Source of the DNA: Tubulanus polymorphus | Lineage: Eukaryota; Nemertea; Palaeonemertea; Tubulaniformes; Tubulanidae | Length of the DNA: 64,000 nt | Assembly (NCBI RefSeq): GCF_964204645.1 | Contig: NC_134033.1 | Location: 10,264,231-10,328,230, forward strand | Direction of reading: 5' to 3' | Shown here: positions 56,101 through 64,000 of the stretch, one piece after another | Position numbering within the stretch: position 1 is the first letter of the stretch | Layout: the number at the start of each line of letters is the position of its first letter | Notes under the pieces: model-generated | Database searches by the model: none | What the model saw: only the letters and a program-made list of their open reading frames with translations | Told to the model about the DNA's origin: nothing | Position numbers and translations under genes: made by a program

Positions 56101-59100
56101 GCGGTACCAGCGCGCTGCTGCATAGGTGGCGCTGTTTGAGGCGGGAACTTTCCGGCCTTATCCAGATCACTACAACTCGATGACGGTGAATCTGATAAAG
56201 AAATAAAAACGATCATTTTTCTGGTCTTTCGTATTGATAATAAAATCGTGGCCCAGAAATTGAGTCGGGAATTAATGAAATATTTCTCATCAGTTGTGTT
56301 ATCTGTAATAGTAACAAAAATACTCACCGGGTGGAGTTAGTAGATAATCTTCTGTTTGTTGAGATTGCGTAATTTTTGGTTTGAGATTGATAAAACAACC
56401 GGCTGGGTTGGATCTCGGTAGAAATACTCCATAACGATCTAAACTTCTAGCATCGAAATGATGAGCCCTAAAAACACAACACACAGTTACCTTTTAGCCG
56501 CTAAACCCACTCTGAATGAGTAAAGGTAACCTGTTAGAGGCTTAACTCACTCTGATTTATGAATGAGCAAAGGTAACCCGCTAGAGGCTTAACCCACTCC
56601 GAGAGGGATGGTACCAGATCCAAACTTTTAAGTGGTACAGGGGTCCCTACAGATCAGTCATTCCTGGATGTAAGGAGTTTTAAAGAGGAAAATTTTAAAT
56701 TTCGAGTGAGTGTCTGCATCACTTTAATGCCAATGGGGTACCGGCACCGCTACTGTGGCAATCGAGGATTCCACCTATGGCAGGCGAAGATCCGCCAGGT
56801 AACCAGTAAAACTATACCATACACTCATTGAGAACGTCGACTTGTTTGACAACATTTCCATTTGGGAACCTGAAAATCCAGTTTGAAGTTCATCGAAAAA
56901 GAACTTATTTTTAATGTGTATAACTGAGTGTATTCATGCCAACTGGTGTGTGCCGGTACCCCATTACAGTAGATTGATCCTAAATCAGTACAGTTTAATC
57001 ATGAATTCAGTCTACTGTACAACTACAAACTAGACAAAAATGTCTAATTGTCTCTCAAAATTAAAGGAGTTTTGGGCATTTTGCTCAAATCAAAGGAGAT
57101 TCAAGCACCCTGAAAAGCATTTTGCGTTTTGTAGGAGTTTTTAAGGAATCAAGGTGTTGACGATGATCTCCAGTGAGAGTACCAAACATTGTTTATTTCA
57201 ATTCTAATTCTCTAAAAATAAAATTTGTTATTATCTTTCAAATATCTGTGTGGGTTTTAAATTGATCTGAAATCCTTGTCAGTGTGTACAGGCTTTTCTA
57301 CCTAAACGTAACTGATCCACTCTCATCAGTGGTACCTGATCCACCCTGGGTGGTACAGTAGCTGATCCACTCGTATATGGTACGGTACCTGTTATATCTT
57401 GCACCAGTGAGGAAAGAATGAACAGATTCTCCATCTACAACATCGGGATTGAAACGACGTCTACAAAAATCGAATAGTTTCATACTGAAAAATGATACAG
57501 ATAATCTAAAAAATTTAAATATATCAACCATGAAAATGATAGCTTCCTACAACTTAAACTACATGAGGAGATCATGTACACACTAGATAAGGGTTGAGGA
57601 GAGGAGAGAACACAAGAAACATAAAATAGCACTAGAACAAACAACATAAAGTAAACATTCATTCAAATCCGCAGAATCCTGATTACCTTTCAGTCTTTGA
57701 GGGAGACAGGGAGAGAGGAGAGACACAGGCAGAGAGGAGACAGGCAGAGAGGAGAGACACAGGGCAAGAGGAGAGGCAGGGAGAGGAGAGACACAGAGCA
57801 AGAGGAGAGACAGGGAGAGGAGAGACACAGGGCAAGAGGAGCATCAGAGAGGAGATAAAGAGGGAGGGAAGAAGGGGAATAAGGAGAGAGGGAGTCAAGA
57901 TAAGATACTTACTCACGATGCGACACACATGCTGTAGCTGGACGAGTTCTCACATCTAAAAAAAAATTTCACAAAATCAGAAAACCTGCTGTTGGGTGAG
58001 GCAGCGGGAATCTGGGAGGATCGAATGGTTTTGTTTTTCTTACCTTTCTTTGAAACTTTTCTCGCTTCTAACAGAAACTGATTACTGTTGAGTTGAGCCG
58101 AGTTACTTCTCTGTCGATGACGCAACAATCTGAAAATTCACACAACAAACAGCACAGATTATCTATTCATTCCTCAGTTTTTACTTGGAGAAATTGTGAA
58201 AATCTACATAACATCAGGGAACATACGTCGTCCTGGTGGGTCGTCCTAGTTTGAGGTCGAGATCAGTGATAGGTTGATCTCGTAACTCGGTAGGAGTCAG
58301 ATAGGAATGAGTTGTATTTGAGCGGTAAGTAGACGCAGGGATATCATTCAGACTCTGCGACGTTGATAGTTGAGTTCTGTTCGTTTGTAAAAGAGCCTTC
58401 GCTAGTTTAATATACTCCTTCTGTTGTTCAACCTATGATTTTACAGAACAATTGTTTCGTTTATTCTCTCTGTTTGTAACTCCATTAGAGTCATTTTTGC
58501 AAAGTCAAGGATTGAATTTAAAACCAGTCTAAGCTCATTTCAGTTCTATAACCAACTTTTAAGACCATTCTAAGCTCATTTTGGTTCTACAACCAATCTA
58601 ACAACTTAGGACCAGTCTAAGCTCATTTGGTTCTATAGCCAATCCAACAACTTAAGACCAGTCTACGCTCATTTTGGTTCTACAACCAATCTAACAACTT
58701 GAAGACCAGTCTAAGCTCATTTGGTTCTACAACCAATCTAACAACTTAAGACCAGTCTAAGTTCATTTTGGTTCTACAACCAATCTAACAACTTAGGACC
58801 AGTCTAAGCTCATTTGGTTCTATAGCCAATCCAACAACTTAAGACCAGTCTACGCTCATTTTGGTTCCATATCCAATCTAACAACTTAAGACCAGTCTAA
58901 GCTCATTTTAGTTCTAAATCCAATTTAACAACTTAAGACCAGTCTAAGTTCATTTTGGTTCCATATCCAATCTAACAACTTAAGACCAGTCTAAGCTCAT
59001 TTTGGTTCTACAACCAATCTAACAACTATTAAGACCAGTCTAAGCTCATTTTGGTTCTATAACCCATCTAACAGTGAATATTGTTTGTTTTAAAATTTGT

Positions 59101-60087
59101 TGTACCTTTGTTTGAAGATGTTTTGAATTAAATCCATTGATGAACACATTATCATTATCGTCCTCTACAGCAGAATCAGCGGCCAGTATTTTATCGATGT
59201 CATTGCGTAATTGTCGATGGTAATTGTGTAATTTACGATTACCAGTTCTCTGGCGGTTATTACCTGTGAACAAACAACAGAAAATAATAAAAGAAATCGT
59301 TTTTGCTTATATTGGTTAACCAGTGGTTAAAACTGGATCGCGTCGACTTATTCAGTAACCCGTCAGTGGTTTGGTTTCATGATCGGAGATTTCCATCCGA
59401 TTATAAAAGCTTTAATAGCCTAGCACCAACATCCTTGCTTGCGAGGGTTTAATTGTCGCCCGCTTAACTATATATCTAGCCAATCAGATGCGCTTTAACT
59501 GGCATGACGTTTGCTCCATAAATACCACGCATCTGATTGGCTAGATATAGACCGGTGGGCGCCGAGCGGGAACCTGCCTGCCCAAGAAATCATGGGCAGT
59601 GTAATAGACCGACGAAAGGTTTGCGGCCAGGGTGTGTTGGCGCGAGCTTCAGTGGGCGGCAATCAAAATCTGCCGAGCGAGGATGACCACCAACGATAGG
59701 TAACTAACTAACTTAGGCCCTACTTTTCTTTCAATTAAGTTCCCGTCATACTGAAGATTCTTGGAAGTTAGGATAGAAGAAGGATAGGCGTCACAACCAG
59801 TTTACTCTTTTACAAGGTTAAGGGTCTATAGCTTTTTCAAGCCTACCTTTAACATTGATGTTACCAGTACGAACTGTGCGAGCAGATAGTTGCATCAGTT
59901 TCTTGTTTTCATTATTGTTCTGATCGTCTTCAGGATGAAACTGAAAACTCAAATCGACCATTCGAATTTTACTCTTTCTATTCGTAGAGTTCATTATCAG
60001 TCTCCCTCGACCGCTGCCAACTCGTCCGGCCCCGGCGGCTCGACCTCCGCTGCTGCTGCTGGTCGGTCGATTGTCATTATTTCCCAT
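53165..60087 (-). CDS. Ten-exon gene for an unrecognised 775-aa, largely disordered protein
   Basis: Minus-strand exons 60087-59847, 59263-59106, 58432-58227, 58129-58044, 57955-57913, 57484-57389, 56467-56328, 56191-55952, 54364-54287 and 54204-53165 all join in phase to 775 aa, which strongly supports the model. The N-terminus MGNNDNRPTSSSSGG is Gly/Ser/Arg-rich. Next comes a charged helical stretch (LHNYHRQLRNDIDKILAA; VEQQKEYIKLAKALLQTNRT). The best-structured part is the middle: RTRPATACVSHR, MKLFDFCRRRFNPDVV, AHHFDARSLDRYGVFLPRSN. Then a linker with VWGTEDDSMTQPGYN, a short coiled-coil candidate (RTTQERLNEAANYEQKLLEA, EKERSQRRED), and a long acidic Asp/Glu/Ala tail ending KSVTWGDISEREQED. 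RPATA-like and coil motifs are common in ciliary or microtubule proteins, but that is only a guess. It shares a short upstream region with FIS1. Introns 2, 5 and 8 carry large tandem repeats. Confidence 0.75.
54540..55700. repeat. 45-bp minisatellite with 90-bp dimeric order (intron 8)
   Basis: About 26 units of GAGGTGTCTCCTGTGCTGTG followed alternately by GAGGAACTGCTGATCGAATT and GAAGAGATGCTGATCGAATT. The alternation gives a 90-bp higher-order unit. Because 45 is a multiple of three, two minus-strand frames stay open across the array (encoding repeats like SSSTAQETPPIRS and SLPQHRRHPQFDQ), but neither is needed to join exons 8 and 9. Confidence 0.9.
57690..57890. repeat. Purine-rich GAGAGGAGACAGGG repeat (intron 5)
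   Basis: About 200 bp almost entirely A and G on the plus strand, with loose 20-35-bp periodicity (GAGAGGAGAGACACAGG). In the minus-strand transcript it is a pyrimidine-rich run. Confidence 0.8.
58510..59075. repeat. 48-bp minisatellite in intron 2, about eleven units
   Basis: Units read AACAACTTAAGACCAGTCTA, AGCTCATTTTGGTTCTA, CAACCAATCT. It is the reverse complement of the array at 838-1140. Units here are more uniform than there. Confidence 0.9.
59430..59685. mobile_element. 256-bp MITE of the CATCCTCGC family (intron 1)
   Basis: Left arm CATCCTTGCTTGCGAGGGTT with TAATTGTCGCCCGC; right arm GGGCGGCAATCAAAATCTGC with CGAGCGAGGATG. A second, inner inverted pair is TATCTAGCCAATCAGATGCG and CGCATCTGATTGGCTAGATA. 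Confidence 0.75.
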
Positions 60088-60693
60088 ATTCTCGCTCTAG
60101 GCTAGTCTCAGTTAAGCCCCGCTGCGGCTGCTGCTGTCATGAGAAAACGTATTCATCGTTTTTGCTGAATGTTTTTCGTTACGTTTTTTTTTAAAATTAT
60201 TTTGACAGCCGGAAGTAAACATGATCGGCGGCCATGTTGTTTACACTGGTTGTCAACGAAAGAATATTAACTGTTTTGGGTGGAATTTATCGCAATTTAA
60301 ACCACTATACCTATAGCGGGTTAAATAATCCTTGTTCGGCGGGTATTACAGATATTTGATAATTATTTGATAGTTAAAGGGCGAAACAATGCGGAATCAA
60401 CGTAGAAATAGACTAAAAATAGCAGTTCAATTCAGCGGATAAGTAGCGACTCAATCCAGGTCACTACAGTACCCCGGAAGTAAAGCAATTCAATCAGATA
60501 TATATTGTACGCGTACACGATTATTCTAACCCTAGCATTTATAACCAGATATTTCGCGGGGTATCCTTACCCTATCCTCTCTCCCTGGTGCAACCCTAGG
60601 TTTCGGCAGATCCGATCCCAACCCCAACCCTAGTTGCTTCTGAGACCATTCCTCGCTGTGAACTCAACCGCCAGGCGGTGCTCCGTGCAATTA
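60088..60693. promoter_or_regulatory. Head-to-head intergenic region (unknown gene / FIS1)
   Basis: Only 606 bp separate the two divergent start codons, so core promoters for both must lie here unless there are distant 5' exons. It includes GCTGCGGCTGCTGCTG near the left start, two CGGAAGTAAA sites (60211 and 60475), which resemble ETS-factor sites common in bidirectional housekeeping promoters, and no obvious TATA box. Confidence 0.6.
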
Positions 60694-63002
60694 ATGATGG
60701 AGGCTGTCGAAGCTGTAATGAGAGAAACTGTCGAAACTGAAGACTTAAAGGTAACTTCAACGGCTCCGAGATTGAACCAGTTCTCAAAGAGAAGCTGTCC
60801 CCGAGGAGAGGAGGTTCTGAGGATTTACCCAGTTTACTGGGTCGTGATTTCGAATGTTGATTTTTTTTACAGCATTTTGAACAGATTTTTGAAACTCAAT
60901 TAAGACGCGGGGGAATACCCAGTGACAAAGCGCAATTTGATTATTCATGGTGTCTCATTAGGAGTCGATATTCTAATGATTTACGGCGAGGGATTTCACT
61001 ATTAGAAGGTAACAGTGACGTGAAAGCTGAATGAAATTTTCATGAATACCCATCCTCGTTTGCCAGTAGTGTCTGATTGCTGCCCGGTGATGCTTGTGCC
61101 AACACAAATTCTACCCGCAAATTGTAATAGACCAATGTGAAGGGTTTTGTAATAGACCAATGAAGGGTTTGTGTTGGCGTGAGCTCCAGCGGGCGGCAAT
61201 CAAACACTGGCAAGCGAGGATGATGAATGCCATTATAAATGAAAATTATTTAATAAATATAAATTCATATTGGCAACATATTGGTAATTGGCAATTGCTT
61301 CCAATGAGCCTGTTTGATCACACCCCAGCAATGGGTTATCTATTTCATTACCTGGGGACCTGACAAAAAAAATTTTTTACCCCAGTTACTATAGGCCTAC
61401 ATAAAAAGTTTTTTACATATAGTACCTAGGATACTGGGGTCAAAAATTGTTTTTGTCAAGTCCCTGTGACCCTTACTTATTGAATTTCTTTATAGAATTA
61501 TTTCACCGAACTCAAGATGAAACTGCTAAAAGAGATTACCTTTATTATCTAACGATCGGCAATGCTAAACTGAAGGTATGTTGATCCTTACTGGGCTTCA
61601 TGTAGCTGCCACAGCTGGTGGTGTAGTGAGTGTAGTTGGCTCCATTAATGCGAAGAAGACCTTTCTTTAGGAGTTATAGGATTATTAACAATTAGATCAC
61701 ACAAATCCTATTGGATTTTAATATCGAGACATTACGAACATGAAATGATGAAATGCTGATCTGAAATTAATAACATATAGAATTTAAACTCTGATCTTAA
61801 ATAAATTTGAACACTGATCTTAGATTAATTTCCTATTTAAATCATTCATTATCAAATTTAATACAAATTAACTGGTTAAACTTACATGTTTTTTGACCAA
61901 TATATTCTCCTAAATACTCGTTTAATTGCATGAAATCTAATCTCTACAAAGAATCGACGTGTCGCTCGTTGTATCTACAAAAGTTCTCATCCTAGATTTC
62001 GTTGGTTACACGTGATGAGGCTCTCGATGAGCTATTCGTACCTCTAACAGTGAGCTTCTTACTCATAACGGGTTTTCTGATGATGATGTGCTCGTTTTGT
62101 TGTTTTTTTGAAGGAATATCAGAAAGCTAAGAAGTACGTAGACGCAATTCTATTGGTGGAACCCAATAATCATCAAGCCTCGTGTCTTAAACGATATATC
62201 GAGAAGAAAATGAGAAACGGTAAGAAAAACTACCGATAACGCGTTACCACCATCTCCCTTCTCCGTCTCCGGGACTGTCAGTTTTCATTACATTCACTCG
62301 TTGCTTGTTTATCACTCTGTAGAATCCGCTTAATTCGGATTATTTGGGACCGTTAAAAAATCCATCAGGTTTATGCGAAATCCAGATTAAAAGTCATTTT
62401 CTTGTACATTATTAATGAACAAATGGACCGTAAATATTGTCCGCATAAGACAAAAATCCGGATTAATCCAGTCCGGAATAAGCGGGTTTGGCTACATTTC
62501 TTATTTGTTTTACTTATTTAAAATTCACAATCCTCTACACCTTAACCAAGAATTGAAATAGTTTCGTCTTTAGTTTCACTGTGTGATCTAATTGTTAGCG
62601 TTTAGTTTGAAGTTTGGTTAATTTTTTTGCAGAAGGTTTGTTGGGTATTGCTCTCGTCGGTGGAGCTGCTGCTGCTGCTATTGGAGGTCTAGTCGGAATC
62701 GGGCTGGCTATTTCTAAGAAATAAACCATAACCCTTGTCGCTTCATTCAATATCTTCTCTTCTAAAGTGTTTTTGTTAGTTGCACGGATTTGAATATTCT
62801 AATCTAGACAAATGTATTTTGTTTAATGAAAAATGACACCATACTTTACAATGAGTTTTAATCTATACATATAAAATGAGTTTACTGTGACATTATTTCA
62901 GAGGGATTACTCGGAATGGCTATTGTAGGGGGAGCCACTGCGTTACTGATAGGTGGTATTATCGGTGTCGGAGCTGTGATAGGAAAGCACAGGAAAACAT
63001 GA
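60694..63002 (+). CDS. FIS1: Mitochondrial fission 1 protein
   Basis: Exons 60694-60750, 60873-61008, 61496-61575 and 62114-62219 are followed by either 62633-62724 (156 aa) or 62902-63002 (159 aa). FIS1 is a tail-anchored outer mitochondrial (and peroxisomal) membrane protein that helps recruit the fission machinery and acts in mitophagy-related traffic. The cytosolic TPR-like bundle is clear: QFDYSWCLIRSRYSNDLRRG, ISLLEELFHRTQDETAKRDY, YYLTIGNAKLKEYQKAKKYV and LLVEPNNHQASCLKRYIEKK. Both final exons begin EGLLG and encode a Gly/Ala/Ile-rich membrane anchor and a basic tail. There are two in-frame start Met codons (60694 and 60697). The first exon is short (19 codons), matching the family N-terminal arm. 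The intron between exons 2 and 3 holds a MITE. Confidence 0.95.
61051..61222. mobile_element. 172-bp MITE of the CATCCTCGC family (FIS1 intron 2)
   Basis: Inverted ends CATCCTCGTTTGCCAGTAGT and ACTGGCAAGCGAGGATG; inner arms TGATTGCTGCCC / GGGCGGCAATCA and GTGCCAACACAAA / TTTGTGTTGGCG. The centre repeats GTAATAGACCAATG twice. Confidence 0.8.
62633..62724 (+). other. FIS1: FIS1 alternative last exon A (tail anchor ending SKK)
   Basis: TTTTTTTGCAG acceptor, phase 1 entry, then EGLLGIALVGGAAAAAIGGL, VGIGLAISKK and TAA. An AATAAA overlaps the stop codon (62720-62725). The tail after the membrane segment is SKK. Confidence 0.85.
62902..63002 (+). other. FIS1: FIS1 alternative last exon B (tail anchor ending KHRKT)
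   Basis: CATTATTTCAG acceptor, same phase 1 entry, then EGLLGMAIVGGATALLIGGI, IGVGAVIGKHRKT and TGA. The GMAIVGG start is closer to the usual family sequence. Polyadenylation signal AATAAA at 63528-63533. Confidence 0.85.
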
Positions 63003-64000
63003 ATAATAAGAATATGTGCAGTAAAATACTGTCGGGTACACGGTGTGTGACAACCTCGCGACAGAATGTCATTTAAATAATCAGTGATTCTAGGTTTTTC
63101 ATGCATTTTTTTAATGAGATCAATAATTCTAGGGATTTAATTCATTTTTTGAATGAGATCTGCAGACAAAACGCTTGGTGTTTCAAAGATGAATAGTAAC
63201 AGTTCATAATTAAGAAGGGTAGAATTTCATGTTTGAAGTTAAACTGCTGTCAGTTTAACTTCTAGAGACTAACCGATAGTCTTTGTGGTCCAATCAAAAT
63301 CATAACATTTCGTAATTCTATGAATTTGAACCAACGAAAGTGACAGTAAATCCAGCAACTGTGGAACTTAAAGTTTCATTACTAAATTGTAGTAAAATGA
63401 TTTGAGTTTCGATTCAGTGTTGATTCATTATTGATTATGTATTTGTAGTATTGTGAGCCATGTTTATACCATGTATATAGCATATTATTATAATATATTA
63501 TTAATTGTATTATGAGCTTAATGTAAAAATAAAACTACTGTACACAAGTGAAATGAGCTCTGTTTCTTTTTTCCTCATTTTGTTTGATCTCTCTCAACTG
63601 ATTAGTGTCAAACTAGTTCTCCTCAACCTACCATGAACTACTGGTAGTTGGCGAGATGGATTTAACCCAAAACCATGGCTCTAAACCCGGTTTTTTAGCC
63701 CTTCTCTAAATCCTTGAGGTTTTGAGTGACCTAATTCCTTATGTAGTTTATTTTAGCAAATTAATATTTGTATTTTTGGCACCTCGTGGAGCTCACCGCC
63801 AGTACGCTGGAGCGGCGTGTGAGCCTAAATTGAGCCTCTGCCAGGATTTGAAGACCGCGTCATCCATCTCATCGATTACAATCGGTGTGTTTGAAGTGAC
63901 AATTTATTATCTACAATATTCATTACGATATTATTTACACAAATGTAGTTTTTATACACAGATTTAAGCCTTTTGTCAGTTTAATATCGAAACAAATACT
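63003..64000. other. FIS1 3' untranslated region and right flank
   Basis: The first 530 bases are the probable FIS1 3' untranslated region. After that no exon is certain. A GC-richer open stretch at 63778-63883 (APRGAHRQYAGAACEPKLSL, on the plus strand) has no recognisable domain and could be a repeat or part of an exon continuing beyond the edge. Confidence 0.4.
63528..63533 (+). terminator. FIS1: Likely FIS1 polyadenylation signal
   Basis: AATAAA about 525 bases after the distal stop, followed by TGTTTCTTTTTTC-like GT/T-rich sequence at 63559-63575. Confidence 0.6.

Overview
The window is animal nuclear DNA. Protein-coding genes are split into short exons with GT/AG junctions, introns are long and AT-rich, and there is no operon structure. 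The NCBP2 and FIS1 proteins are clearly metazoan. Small non-autonomous DNA transposons, foldback elements and intronic minisatellites are very dense, which together with the secreted ShK/chitin-binding protein family suggests a marine invertebrate, perhaps a lophotrochozoan. I cannot name the species or phylum from the sequence.

Left third (1-20.3 kb, minus strand): the first exon of an unknown gene runs off the left edge. It is followed by a tandem family of secreted zinc-metallopeptidase-like genes. Paralog 1 (5.2-6.8 kb) is a 5'-truncated pseudogene broken by a 745-bp foldback element. Paralog 2 (8.0-12.5 kb, 502 aa) and paralog 3 (14.4-20.2 kb, 565 aa) have complete reading frames when spliced. 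The encoded order is signal peptide, short linker microexon, (two ShK-type six-Cys domains, only in paralog 3), a peptidase region with HEFAH and a downstream EEFF, and a C-terminal peritrophin-A-like chitin-binding domain.

Middle (20-44 kb): a gene-poor stretch; a three-exon minus-strand gene for an unrecognised secreted protein (23.1-26.7 kb); NCBP2, the small subunit of the nuclear cap-binding complex (28.1-31.9 kb, plus); a two-exon gene for a probable type II membrane protein (32.7-34.9 kb, plus); and a seven-exon ankyrin-repeat/SOCS-box gene, a likely cullin-RING substrate receptor (36.9-43.9 kb, plus). NCBP2 and the ankyrin gene carry large minisatellites and MITEs in their introns.

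Right third: 43.9-53.2 kb is gene-poor, with several tandem arrays, a degenerate MULE-like transposase and hAT-like MITEs. A ten-exon minus-strand gene (53.2-60.1 kb, 775 aa, function unknown) lies head-to-head with FIS1 (60.7-63.0 kb, plus), about 600 bp apart. FIS1 has two alternative last exons, each encoding a complete tail anchor.

The most notable observations are the duplicated FIS1 tail-anchor exons, an NCBP2 intronic minisatellite built from copies of the exon 2 end with its 5' splice site, the modular metallopeptidase family, and a tandem array whose units each carry a tRNA B-box-like motif. All exon models were made by eye from splice signals, reading phase and paralog comparison.
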